NCBI GenBank assembly: GCA_951217055.1
Contig: OX578281.1
Span: forward strand, 12,308,447-12,372,446
Reading direction: 5' to 3'
DNA from: Gerris lacustris
Taxonomy: Eukaryota > Arthropoda > Insecta > Hemiptera > Gerridae
Length of the DNA: 64,000 nt
A program made the position numbers and the translations under genes. Below the pieces are notes generated by a model. That model saw only the letters and a list, made by a program, of their open reading frames with translations, was not told the DNA's origin and ran no database searches. Positions 42,573-53,800 of the stretch are shown piece by piece. Each line of letters opens with the position of its first letter. The stretch's first letter is position 1.

Positions 42573-43290
42573 AAGGATTTGCTTATATTGAATTAACAAT
42601 GAGGATTTGATTATATTGAATTAACAAAGAGGATTTGTTTATATTGAATTAACAAAGAGGATTTGTTTATATTGAATTAACAAAGAGGATTGGATTATAT
42701 TGAATTAACAAAGAGGATTTGTTTATATTGAATTAACAAAGAGGATTTGTTTATATTGAATTAACAAAGAGGATTGGATTATATTGAATTAACAAAGAGG
42801 ATTTGTTTATATTGAATTAACAAAGAGGATTTGTTTATATTGAATTAACAAAGAGGATTGGATTATATTGAATTAACAAAGAGGATTTGTTTATATTGAA
42901 TTAACAAAGAGGATTTGTTTATATTGAATTAACAAAGAGGATTTGTTTATATTGAATTAACAAAGAGGATTTGTTTATATTGAATTAACAAAGGGGATTT
43001 GTTTATATTGAATTAACAAAGAGGATTTGTTTATATTGAATTAACAAAGAGGATTTGTTTATATTGAATTAACAAAGAGGATTTGTTTATATTGAATTAA
43101 CAAAGAGGATTAGTTTATATTGAATTAACAAAGAGGATTTGATTATATTGAATTAACAAAGAGGATTTGTTTATATTGAATTAACAAAGAGGATTTGTTT
43201 ATATTGAATTAACAAAGAGGGTTTGTAATATAAATTGAATTAACAAAGAGGATTTGATTATATTGAATTAACAAAGAGGGTTTAATTATG
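42573..43290. repeat. 28-bp satellite, ~25 copies, with 84-bp higher-order pattern
   Basis: Unit GAGGATTTGTTTATATTGAA plus TTAACAAA. Variant units with GATTGGATTAT begin at 42685, 42769 and 42853, exactly 84 bp (three units) apart, so a trimer was amplified as a block. Later units are nearly uniform. Confidence 0.97.
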
Positions 43291-43351
43291 TAAAATAAAA
43301 ATATAAAGGAAAACGGATTATGTTGATTAAATACCCGATACATTAACAAAT

Positions 43352-43913
43352 ACTTTGCTAATTATTGTGGCACATAGCTTCCTCGCGTCATATTTCGTAA
43401 ACTTTATTGATTTTAGGCTTTTAAAACATATCAAATTTATTTAATTTTTCCCTCGTTTTCTAAATCTGTTAAAAATTGTTTTGATTTTTTACATGTATTA
43501 AAGTATCAATTTAGAAAATTAAAGAGAGCAGGCTATCTGCGGGCTACTTTGGACAAACCATCCAAATTTCTTAAAAATCATATAAGTACTTTTTTAAGAT
43601 ACAGGTGTAAATATATGTATGTTTATGAGCATGTGGAAGAGAAACAAATAGGTGCATTAGGTTGAAACTTATATGGAACCTACAATGGGCTAATTATGAC
43701 CTGCCATCCAAATTTCATTAAAATCGGGCGTGTATTTTTTAAGATGTTGGTTCGCAAAAATTGAGTGACAAACAGACGCGGAACCCAAAATGTTCAATGA
43801 TGTCTGAAACGGATTTCTGTCTTGGAATTTTTGAAATCGTAGATATAAAATATTTTCGTTCTTCAGAACGATCACATAGCTTCTGTTATCTTCGGTATGC
43901 TTGGAAGCAAAAA
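43352..43913 (+). mobile_element. Family 1 (type B body), near-complete copy
   Basis: GCTAATTATTGTGGCACATA, CTTCCTCGCG, TTTTGATTTTTTACATGTAT, GACAAACCATCCAAATTTC, CAATGGGCTAATTATGACC and GAAACGGATTTCTGTCTTGG, then a worn hairpin GCTTCTGTTATCTTCGGTAT...GGAAGC. ACAG tract reduced to ACAAACAGACG. Confidence 0.82.
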
Positions 43914-43914
43914 A

Positions 43915-44865
43915 GGTTTTTGGGGGGTTGAAATATAGAGTAGTCTTAGCTCGGACCCTCAGCTTTGGACCCTCAGATCTAAGTCTTGTACCTTTACTTC
44001 CCACTGGTAAAATATCCAAGAGTTTTAAGGGACTCTCTCCCTTTTTCTTCAGACAGTGAAATATAAATCAGAGTTTTACTCTTCTTTTCCTTGAAATATC
44101 CGGAGTCCGGAGCTTAGAAGGGCAAAGGGATCTAGGGAGATCCTAATTGTGGGCTAAATGATTCAAGGAGTGCGACTGCTACTTCGTGCAACCCCCTTTA
44201 GCAATAATTACAGACTAACTCTGGTTCTTCTCTCAGCTTTATCTTGGTCGGTACATCTCTAACTGTACCAGTCTTCTTCTAAGACCCAGAGGCCAGTTAG
44301 CGATGCTAACCTTACCCCCCTCTCGGTCTTAATGTAACGGGAGGCTCCTTACCCCGTGAATAATTGATTATCTCTCAGTCTTCAGTGTATTATACACTCT
44401 TCATTGCAACACCTTTTACCTCCTACAACAACATCTTAAACTAATTAAAAAACCATCTTACGTCATTTTATCCTTGTTTTTAGTGGAGTGCAAGACGTTT
44501 TAAGAACAAACACACGATTTGTGTTGAACATAGCAACATACCCTACGTTGTCTAAGACAATTAGATCATTAGTGTGCTAATTAATGCTTAGAGATGGACT
44601 GTAATCAATACAGTATTAATTTGATCATGCAAAGAGCCATTAAGATGGCGCAACAGGTATTAGTTCCTAATAATACAAAATAAAACTTTCTTTAAAAAGT
44701 GATCAAATTTATTGTCAATTACAAATAAATCAAGTCTAACTAAAAATAATAATGGGATATATATAATTGTATGTGGGACTGCGACTATGAAGATGAGGGA
44801 GAAGCTTCCACTTTGATAGAACCTTAACTGGAGCGTCTTCTAGGATCAGTCATAAATTTAATACA
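43915..44865. other. single-copy-looking sequence, no gene
   Basis: Balanced composition between 43930 and 44420, then AT-rich. No recognisable frame or repeat. Confidence 0.4.
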
Positions 44866-44869
44866 AGTT

Positions 44870-45255
44870 AAATTTGGTATGAAAGTTAAACTTTTTGCCC
44901 AAAAAGAGGAAAAATATTGTGAACTACACAACTCAAAATTTCATCGATCAGCGAGCAATTGCGAACTGATCGCAACATTTTTTTATTTTTGTAATTATTG
45001 AGTGGGGTATCATTTTAAAGAATTTGAAATGTAGATCACAAAAATATAGTGCGTTCGTTTAAAAAATTTTGACCATTTTACACCCGAAATAAGAAAAACA
45101 TGTCCCTCTCCCGTTACCCCACAAGGAAAAAATACATAAATACATCTCTGTTGGCTAATGATATTTCCTGGAGTTCATATAAAAAAATTAAATTTTATAC
45201 ATTTTAGGGTGACCCAAAAATTTTATTTTTTGTAATTTTTGAGTGGTGTATCGTT
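44870..45255 (+). repeat. Family 4 fragment
   Basis: ACTTTTTGCCCAAAAAGAGG, TTGTGAACTACACAACTC, GAGTGGGGTATCATTTTAAA and ATGTAGATCACAAAAATATA align with 17535-17790. GAGTGGNGTATC recurs again at 45241 and in the 61.8-62.8 kb array. Confidence 0.6.
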
Positions 45256-45259
45256 TTAT

Positions 45260-46290
45260 CTTTATATTATTTTAATTTAAATGATTTTTTTATATTATTT
45301 TAATTTACATTATAAATCTGAGGTAATTATACCTATAGAGCATTTGAGAAATTTGTATGGATTGGATACTATATGTTTAATACTTATAATTTAAATTAAA
45401 AAAAATCAATTTTTAAAATACTTTTAATTTTAAATTTAATTTAATACTAACATCATATTTTTATCTTGATTTCAATAGGATCTTGGCAAACGAAAGATAT
45501 AACATATATTCAGTAGAACGAGAAATATTAACTTTGATAGCCTTAAAATAATTGAGGAAATTGTTAAATGGAAAAGAGTAGGAGATGATAATAAATATGT
45601 GAGGTACACGATAATATTTGTTGATAGAGAGGGGTAGAGTTTAGAAGGGGTATAGGGTTTAACTGTACTGTACAATTTTCAAACTCCTCCGCCGAGTTCC
45701 CCGCCTTAAAACTGCACAACTATTCAATTCCTCCGCCGCTCTCCCTCAAAATTATTAATTGAAATAATTCCGGCACAAATATTTCGGCGCCCCGAAACAT
45801 CCGCTTCCGACCGATAAACCGTAAACCCTCTCTCTCCGGGTTTCGGCGCCGACTAGTTAATTAAACACGGCAGTTTACTGCCTTCCTTCTCGACGGGGAA
45901 GTGTGGCAAAGTTTCTAGGGTGCGAGGCAGCAGGAAAATTTGCCCTCGATTTTACAAAACTGATAAAACCAAGCGAGTCTAAACTTTCTTGACTCCACTC
46001 GAAGTTATTCCGTGCCTAAGAGAAGGGTCTCTTGTAGTATTTTAACGTCGAAAAACTGTCTGGAGTAGCTCAGAACAATCTGAAGAACTGGATGTACATT
46101 TTTTCGATTTGACGTATCTTGTTTTTAGATTAATAACTTTTTTTAGTTAGCATTATGAGGAAATTATACTTTTTCATTTAAGAATTAACTTAATAAGTTC
46201 GTTGTATTGACTGAGATGTTGGGGGTACAAACATAATGAATTGTTTATATTACTTGTTGAAAGTAATAAGAAACACTGTAATTATAAAAT
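45260..46290. other. AT-rich, then higher-GC single-copy block
   Basis: 45680-46050 has CpG-containing words (CTCCGCCGAGTTCCCCGCC, TTTCGGCGCCCCG, GGTTTCGGCGCCGAC) unlike its surroundings. No frame or repeat; it may be a conserved non-coding or regulatory element. Confidence 0.35.
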
Positions 46291-46293
46291 GTA

Positions 46294-46471
46294 AGTTTAT
46301 TGGTCTAGACAACAATTTCAATTTATTATAAATCAGCTCTAAAATACTAAAATATAACAGTTTATAAAAATATAAAAGTATGACGGCTATCTTCAGTGAC
46401 TTATATTTCTAGACAGAAGAAACCGGTCTGATTTATTATAAATTTAAATTGTGGTATAGACCAATAAACTT
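46294..46471. repeat. inverted-repeat element, ~43-bp arms
   Basis: AAGTTTATTGGTCTAGACAA...TTATTATAAATCAG (46294-46335) pairs with CTGATTTATTATAAATTTAA...AGACCAATAAACTT (46428-46471) with a few mismatches. Possible MITE; no duplication seen. Confidence 0.8.
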
Positions 46472-46474
46472 TTA

Positions 46475-48395
46475 TTTTTTAATTACGATTAACTTAATAT
46501 TTGTTATTGTTGAAGCAGTCAAATTTCATCTTAGCTCGATGTAGCCTCTCGTAATTTAAACAGAGTTGTTGATAAAGTTCGATTGTATACATCATGCATA
46601 GCATGATTACATGCATCGATATCAACGGATGATTAATTAACTATATACTATGAATCATGGACTAAAGTACAATAAAGAATTGAGTGGGTTGTATAATACA
46701 TAAGAAGTTATGACTTGATACATAGAAGCTCTGACAACAAATCATACGATAGCTGCTAAACGTCATAAGACATTGGTCGATGATTCATATGAGTTTACTT
46801 ATGCTGAAATTACAGTTAACTATGACAAATCTGGGAATTCATATGATCCATAGGAATATACAGATGTTTACACATTTGTTAAACTATGTAACATACGCAT
46901 ATGCTTATGCATACATACTAAGTAAACCATCTCGTTTCATTTTTTCCCCTTTTTCCTTCTTAAGCAACATATGCAACAGAGTTCATTTCATGTTACACAG
47001 TTTAGTTTGAACTTATGTATCATACGACTACGTTCAATGTAAGAATCATAGTTTAAGCAAACTGTGTCACATAGAATTTAGCATTTAACGACAAAGAAAA
47101 AGCTATTAGCCATGAATCTTAGCTATCTACGTATGATTAGTATGATAATTTTTTCAGTGTAGCAGATGACAAATATTTATCTCTTAATAGTTTATGAAGT
47201 TACAGGTATGTTGCGTTCTGAAATCCTTCTAAAATCTACATAGTTGTAGATTAAAGACGTGATAGAAATGTGTAGCATATTAATAAGGAAAAAAAAGTCA
47301 GGTCTTTAAAGAGTTTTAGGTGAAGAAATCTTTACATGGGAAAAAGATTCCGGAACAGTGTAATTTATGTGAGATTCTCTAGTTCGAAGTTATTGGTGAA
47401 AGGTATCGGAGTTTACGAGGAAGGAGTAAAGAGATAGTGTGATTGCTGGTGATGTTAGTCAGTGGTGGTCAAGGTACGGGAGTCTAGTGTTAGTCGAGGC
47501 TAGAAGGTAACACTGTTCATGTCCCGCTGGGCATCATTATCCATTCCGGTGGAGTTCCGGGGCAAGGCTACTGCATGAGCCTCTAGCAAGCCTCCTACGG
47601 AATTATTCCCTAGAGGAAGCTAAGCAGCGGCTTAATGCCAAGTTTTCCCTCAACCTCCGAGCCTTCCCCAAGCTTAACATAATGGACTTTACATAAATTA
47701 GAATTGTTTTACACCGGGATTGGATTCTAGACTACGACGCACGAGGACTCCCTTTCCTAGCGGCTAAATTATACCATTAAAGGTAAAATCCTCTACTCCT
47801 CCTTAAAATAATAATTCCACAAATTGCCGGAAAATCGTTTTATCGACCCGCGTTTTCCCCCTTTTACAGAAAGGTTGCGAGAGTCCCTCCGCTACATTTT
47901 CTCCTAGGCTATACTATAATGAAATCATTAGCACTCGATACCGAAGTCATTTCGCTTGGACTCGTCTTACGAACACACTAATCCTTTTTCAAGCTCGGTC
48001 TTATAACCACTCCGGCTTAATGTCCCTTCCTAATAGAATAGGGTGTAATGCTGATCGTTTGCACGCCATTTCTTTGAACCCTTTTCAGTATAAAAATTCT
48101 AAAATGCATTAGATGTTCTGATGTTATTAACAATTACTACGTTTTCATGAATTTTCAAAACCGTTTTGAAAACTGTTTTGTTTTCAAACTGAAAATGTTT
48201 CCATGAGGAATTTTCAAAGCAGTTTTCACAACAATTTGGAAAACTATTGACTCCCAGACTGATTATACTCGTAGTTAAGGTTGTCATATCTCTGCCCATC
48301 ATACTTTCTCATATTCATGTTTAATATTCTTTTTTTTTTTTTTTTTTATATGGCGCATCAGCCAAGAATAGGCAAATATAGCGCCTTTGTTGTTT
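46475..48395. other. no gene; single-copy-looking, higher-GC block at 47.5-48.0 kb
   Basis: 46600-47100 is rich in CATATG and ATGCAT words. 47450-48020 is balanced in composition with no frame of note. 48152-48172 is a 21-bp palindrome (TTTTCAAAACCGTTTTGAAA plus A). No recognisable gene. Confidence 0.35.
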
Positions 48396-48407
48396 GATAG
48401 AGTGATT

Positions 48408-48632
48408 TTGATGATGATGATGATGATTTTGATGATGATGATGATGATTTTGATGATGATTTTGATGATGATGATGATTTTGATGATGATGATGATGATT
48501 TTGATGATGATGATGATGATTTTGATGATGATGATGATGATTTTGATGATGATGATGATGATTTTGATGATGATGATGATGATGATTTTGATGATGATGA
48601 TGATGATTTTGATGATGATGAGTGATTTTGAT
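48408..48632. repeat. 18-bp tandem repeat (GATGATGATGATGATTTT)
   Basis: About 12 units with trinucleotide-length variation. The His/Asn-rich minus frame (48321-48686) and the Met-rich plus frame (48387-48695) are translations of the array. Confidence 0.96.
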
Positions 48633-48754
48633 TGTTGTTTGATAGAGAAAGTTATATGTAATAACCTTTTTGGAGTTTTTATTCACATTTGGTAACGATG
48701 TGTAGAAATTGTCTGCTCATTAGAGATATATTATTTTATTTCAACTTTTTCAAC

Positions 48755-49160
48755 TTTGTCTCCGAATTCAAAAATTCCAAGACTTCCGTTTAGATCATCA
48801 TCTATCATCATCATCATCTATCATCATCATCATCTATCATCATCATCATCTATCCGTTTAGATAACAGGGAACATTTTTTGGTCACGTTTCTATCTGCAA
48901 ACCAACATATCTTTAAATTAACTTGTTTGATTTTGAAGATATTTTAATGTTAGGTCATAATAGGCCAATTTTTGGTCCCATATAAGTTTCTACATTTCGC
49001 TTTAATTTGTTTGTAATTTCTCTTCCACATGCGCACAAACATACATTTTATCTTAAAAGTACTCTCCTGATTTTGAAGAAATTTGGATATTTGTAGACAG
49101 CGGCCCGCTCTAATCGATAGACCCCAGATTAATTTCAAATGTCTTCGCACTATAAATTGG
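48755..49160 (-). mobile_element. Family 1 (type B body), partial copy with an (ATC)n expansion
   Basis: CTCCGAATTCAAAAATTCCA, then TTCCGTTTAGATCATCATC... with the array 48795-48853, then CAGGGAACATTTTTTGGTC, GGTCATAATAGGCCAATTTT, CTCTTCCACATGCGCACAAA and CCCCAGATTAATTTC. CCGTTTAGAT flanks the expansion on both sides. Confidence 0.7.
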
Positions 49161-49169
49161 CCACAATTT

Positions 49170-49488
49170 GAAGATATTATTCACTATTACCAAAAGTAGA
49201 GTATTTTTTTTAATATTTTAGAATTATACCTTACTTCAATCTTAAATTTTTTTCTAAAGATCAAAGTATCCAAGTATTTGACCATATATACAAACAAACA
49301 TTGTACATATAATATAGATTTATATAAATATATCAAAAGATATTTTTGTGCGGGATATGTAATAACATTATTGAAGAATAGCATCTTGTCGGAATCGTGT
49401 TTGAGATCTGCCAAAGAACTCAATAATGGTAAAGTGGATTGGTTGTTCGTGATCCGAATGGATGATACATTTTTTCCTACTTTATATC

Positions 49489-49495
<7 letters not shown>
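49170..49495. other. no feature recognised
   Basis: AT-rich sequence up to the microsatellite. Confidence 0.45.

Positions 49496-49568
<73 letters not shown>
49496..49568. repeat. (TA)n microsatellite
   Basis: About 36 TA dinucleotides. Confidence 0.97.
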
Positions 49569-49569
<1 letters not shown>

Positions 49570-49571
<2 letters not shown>

Positions 49572-49908
49572 AGGAAAGTGTTGCTATGATTTGAAAACTG
49601 TGGATGTTACACCTTGATTCCATTTGCTCAATTGTTTCATATGGGATTTCTTATCTTGTTAGTTCAATATTGTTCTTTGTCTACCCATCTCGTGCTACCT
49701 ATTTTTTCCACCAATATTATCGGGTATATATAAATAAATTTACTTTTTAACTAAAGAAAACAGATCAATAGCTTTCATTTTTTTTAAATTTTCAATTTTA
49801 ATTGATTCATATTACAAATTTATAAGATTGCTTCATATTTTATTTAAATTGTGTATTTAACACTATCTTTTATTAACTTTTCTTCCGTTCTTTGTGATCA
49901 TACTGAAG
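49570..49908. other. no feature recognised
   Basis: AT-rich sequence. Confidence 0.5.
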
Positions 49909-49910
49909 AA

Positions 49911-50373
49911 TTTTTGCTTGCAAGCTATTAAATGTAACGGAAGCTATGTCAATAGTTAAAGAGCGCAGACGTTTGAAATTAATCTGTTGCTATCTACAAT
50001 CTACGGTATACTTTCGACAAACCATCCAAAATTTTATAAAAATCACATGAGTACTTTTGAAGATATAGGTGAAAATAAATGTACGTTTGTGCGCATGTTG
50101 GAGAGAAACAAATGGGTGCAGATGGTTGAAACTTATATGGGACCAACAATGAGCTAATTATGACCTACCATTCAAAATTCATTAAAATCAGACGTGTAGT
50201 TTTTAAGATATAATGATTCGCAAAAATTGAGCGATAGACAGACACGGCACAAAAAATGTTCCCTGATGTTTAAAACGGATTTCTGTCTTGGAATTTTTTA
50301 AAAATCGGAGACCCAAAAAATATTCGTTCTTCAAAACGATCACATAGCTTCCGTTACCTTCAGTAAGCTCTAA
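49911..50373 (+). mobile_element. Family 1 (type B body), copy in tandem with the next
   Basis: Begins with an inverted remnant of the terminal hairpin (TTGCTTGCAAGCTATTAAAT...GTAACGGAAGC). It continues with GTTAAAGAGCGCAGACG, AAATGTACGTTTGTGCGCAT, GGGACCAACAATGAGCTAAT and CCCTGATGTTTAAAACGG, and ends in CTTCCGTTACCTTCAGTAAG followed by CTCTAAAAC. The usual start is missing. Confidence 0.78.
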
Positions 50374-50384
50374 AACAAAAACAA

Positions 50385-50936
50385 AAATAGACTGCCAATT
50401 AGTGTGGCACATAGCTTCCTACATCCTATCATTTACTTTATTGTTATATTGTTTATTGTGTAAAAACTATTAATAGTTTAAGCGATCTTTAACTAACACT
50501 TCATAGCGGTGTTGCTGTTGGTTTTGCTAAAAAATTGTATTTGTGAAAAATGTTTGTCTCATTGGATAGATAAAGTTTGATTTTTTTCCCCACCTAAAAT
50601 TCCAAATTTATATTTGAAGTTCACGTTTACGCGAGCGTTGCGCGTGAACGCTTGGACGGATAATGTTGTCCAACGAACTCGTCCTGAGCATTGGTAAAAT
50701 GAACATGTCTACCAAATTTCATTAAAATCGGTCAACATTTACTCAAGTTATCGTCACACGTTTCATAATTCGCGGACACACACGGACAGACAGACAGACA
50801 CGAGACCAAAAATGTTCCCTGATGTCTAAAACGGATTTCTGTCTTGGAAATTTTTTAAATCGGAGACCTAAAAATTTTTCGTTCTTCAAAACGATCACAT
50901 AGCTTCCGTTACCTTCAGTAAGCTCTATAGCAAAAA
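50385..50936 (+). mobile_element. Family 1 (type A body), complete copy
   Basis: Starts AATAGACTGCCAATTAGTGT 11 bp after the previous copy's end and carries the A body (TTTACGCGAGCGTTGCGC, CCAACGAACTCGTCC, TCACACGTTTCATAATTCG, short ACAG run). It ends CTTCCGTTACCTTCAGTAAG and CTCTATAGC. The same weakened right hairpin half as in the previous copy suggests a shared history. Confidence 0.88.
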
Positions 50937-51825
50937 AAAAAATATATATATATAAAATATGATTCTTCAACAAACTTTCTAATAAAAAAAAAATAAATAA
51001 ACGATTGCTAATTATAATATGAACAAATCATTGAATGGTTCAATAGTTAATGCAAAATTGCAACGATAATAAGATTAGGACCATTGCAATAAAGGTTTTT
51101 TTGCCTTATAAAACGAGATTAAGTAAACATTTATTCATAATCTTAAAATGTAAAATAGATGCAGGAGACCTAGATACGTTAGAATCTTAAGCTTGGGGTC
51201 GCGACCTCCAGGCTGTTTCTCCCAGCTCTTCAGATATCTATTCTCTAACCCTCTTAGTCCATAAAAAGGATATAGATTGCACAGATCGTGAATCTTACAG
51301 ACTCTTCGTGTGCAACAAGAGATTTATAGGGTACTTTTTTCATCCTTTTTTATAAAACAAAAAACTGGTTAACTGTGTATACGAACGTGTTGCACACTAT
51401 TAGTTGATAGTGCATCTCGTTGCATAGTTCTTCTACCCTTTCACATCCTCAGCTTATAGTTATATACATATATATATATACATGTAAATATATATGCTAA
51501 GGTTTTTTTGCAAGGTTACAACGAACGGTTGAATCTCCCGTTCTAATAGCTCAGTATATATTAATATGTAACCTTTTCATCTTTTTTTCAATTTAACGTT
51601 CACTGTTAGAGAAGGCAATGCAAAATAACATGTTTGTGTTTTGTTGTCATTAACTTTTTAGTTATTTTTTCCCCCGTTGTACCTTTTTAATATATTCTTA
51701 AGTTACACATGTTATCCTTCTTCTCTTCGTTTATTTATTATTTCATTCATTTTATTTATTAAATGTAATAGAATAGATGCTTTGTTGTATACATAATATA
51801 TTGTTAACTTTGATTTATGTTTGCT
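50937..51825. other. no gene recognised
   Basis: AT-rich sequence with short (TA)n near 51465-51495. Confidence 0.45.
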
Positions 51826-52263
51826 TTTTTTATTCCAAGTTTGCCGAAGGTAACAGTAGCTATGATAATCGTTCTAAAGATCAAACATTTTTTATGTCTC
51901 CGATTTCATAAATCCCAAGAAAGAAATCCGTTTCAGACATCAGGGAACATTTTTGTCTCTCTGTCTGTCGGTCTGTCGCTTAATGTTTGCGAACCAGTTT
52001 AACTTAAATACTACACGTCCGATTTTAATGAAATTTGTATGGTAGTTTATAATTAGCTCCATTGATGTTCCCATGTAAGCATCAACCATCTGCGTTTATT
52101 CGTTTCTCTTCCACATGCGCACAAACATACATTTATTTACACCTATATCTTCAAAAGTATTTATCTGATTTGTATGAAACTTTTATAGTTTATCGACCAC
52201 AGGTAGCCCTAGGTTAATTTGAACCACCTACGCTCTTTAACTTTTGCTAAATTGATACTTTAA

Positions 52264-52470
52264 ATCAAATTATAATTATCATTAACTACGAGAGACATAC
52301 AGAGAAAAATAGACCCCTCACCGAGACTTGAACCACGGGCCTCCTATTAATCCATTACAGGCGCTCTTACCAACTGAGCTATACGGGAGAATGAATTTTC
52401 TCTGTCGTTACCGATACAAATTCCCCGAATCCAAGCTTTCAATCTTTTCTACAAGTATAGCAAGCCAAAT
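52264..52470 (-). mobile_element. tRNA-derived SINE S1 (left half of the composite)
   Basis: Minus strand: leader CTTGGATTCGGGGAATTTGT, ATCGGTAACGACAGAGAAAA, head CCCGTATAGCTCAGTTGGTA (A box), GTGGTTCAAGTCTCGGTGAG (B box), then GGTCTATTTTTCTCTG and a tail ending ATAATTTGAT at 52264. Same leader, head and tail as 38425-38625. Confidence 0.78.
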
Positions 52471-52474
52471 ATTC

Positions 52475-52872
52475 GGGGGCCTGGGTGGCTCGGAGGCTAG
52501 AGCGCTCGCCTTGCGATAAAGCAAGTTAAGCAGCATCGAGCCGGGTCAGAAGGTGACCGCAGCTCTGGGTTCGATTCCCGGACCAGGCCCCCGCTCAATG
52601 TCCACCCAGCATTGTTTAAACAAGTGGGAAGCTCCTCGAAAGAGTAGCGCCACCAGGTTTCGGCCTGGAAACCATGATGATGACTATTAAAGATTATTAG
52701 GTAGAGGATGATTATTAGGTAGGATGATGACACTGCTGGTTGTAATACAACTAGGAGGGGAGTCATGGTTGACGACCATATCTTCACACGGCAGTGTGAA
52801 GATTTCGGTCCCTAACCCGGGTTTGATGAATGGGCCCACCTAAGTGGCCTGCATCTTCGGGTGTAAAAAGCC
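52475..52872 (+). mobile_element. tRNA-derived SINE S2 (right half of the composite)
   Basis: tRNA-like head 52475-52592: GGGGGCCTGGGTGGCTCGGA, an anticodon-like stem CTTGC/GCAAG, a long variable region, GGGTTCGATTCCC (T arm, B box) and the acceptor complement CCAGGCCCCC. The body continues with GAAGCTCCTCGAAAGAGTAG, CACCAGGTTTCGGCCTGG, a perfect hairpin CTTCACACGGCAGTGTGAAG (52783-52802) and TGCATCTTCGGGTGTAAAAA. Not a functional tRNA gene: the anticodon loop is 6 nt and the insert between arms is too long. A minus frame across it (52497-52787) is incidental. Confidence 0.82.
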
Positions 52873-53074
52873 TTGATACTTTAATTCATTTAAAAAATCA
52901 AAAAATGTTTAACAGATTAAAAAACGGGGGGAAGCAGTTAAAGTATTTCCAAATTGGACAGTAATGGCTTGTAAAAGAATAAATTCAATAACGTGATAAG
53001 ATGCGTACGTGCGAACGTGATAGAATGTGAGGAGGCCATGTGCCACACCAATTGGCAGTCTATTTTTTTTTTTT

Positions 53075-53584
53075 TAGAGTTCCAAAATGTAAAATTCTAT
53101 TCGTTATTCTAAAGTTAATTGTCGAGATCATCCTTTGTTCTTTTTTCCACATTGAACTTCTTGCACATTTTAGTAAAGCGACTGCTTTTGTTTGTGCTCT
53201 GCTACTCCAAACAGGAATGTTAAGGGTCGCATTTTAATATATCATTGGTGTTACGCCAATCTTATCAGTTGTGCAAGTAGAAACATTTTACTCTACGAGT
53301 TGCTGGAACCAAGTAATTTTCAGAGTACAGTTTGTAGAAAACCTGGTGAAAGGGTTTCGTAGTCAGATACAAGACTAACACTGCTTTAAATTATCTGAAT
53401 TCTTATTTAAACAACGGTTTTTACAGATAAAAAATTGTTTCATTGTTTACCATTTTCTTTAGCTTTTGTTTAATGATTTAGTAAGCTATAAGTAGAACAA
53501 TCTAGTCTGCTTACTTTAAAGTCTTGTCATTAACATTCTTAGTTCTCAGTGAAGACTGGAATCGTTTAGAAACGTATGAACGCG
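53075..53584. other. no feature recognised
   Basis: AT-rich sequence without a credible gene. Confidence 0.45.
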
Positions 53585-53800
53585 ATTGGATTCACTGTGA
53601 TTGCATGCCATACTAAGGCTGCTGGAGTTGGATCCACTGTGGTTCCATGCCGTACTAAGGCTTCTGCCGGTTGGATCCACTGTGGTTCCATGCCGTACTA
53701 AGGCTTCTGCCGGTTGGATCCACTGTGGTTCCATGCCGTACTAAGGCTTCTGCCGGTTGGATCCACTGTGGTTCCATGCCGTACTAAGTACTAAGACTGC
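53585..53800. repeat. 43-bp minisatellite, cluster 1 (5 copies)
   Basis: Unit TTGGATCCACTGTGGTTCCA plus TGCCGTACTAAGGCTTCTGCCGG-type sequence. Copies begin at about 53586, 53628, 53671, 53714 and 53757. Minus frames here are repeat products. Confidence 0.95.

Larger units (their letters stand above)
51828..53072 (-). mobile_element. Family 1 (type B body), copy split by a SINE composite
   Basis: On the plus strand: TTTGCCGAAGGTAACAGTAG (hairpin remnant), GTCTCTCTGTCTGTCGGTC, GTCCGATTTTAATGAAATTT, CTCTTCCACATGCGCACAAA, TTTTGCTAAATTGATACTTT. It resumes after 52872 with TTGATACTTTAATTCATTTA and ends GGCCATGTGCCACACCAATT, GGCAGTCTATTTTT. The insertion is bounded by a 12-bp duplication. Confidence 0.85.

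Noticed and set aside
48321..48695. His/Asn-rich and Met-rich frames
   Set aside because: Products of the (GATGAT...TTTT)n array; no unique coding sequence beyond it.
52475..52592. Functional tRNA with long variable arm
   Set aside because: The anticodon loop is only 6 nt and ~40 nt separate the arms; the downstream body marks it as a SINE.
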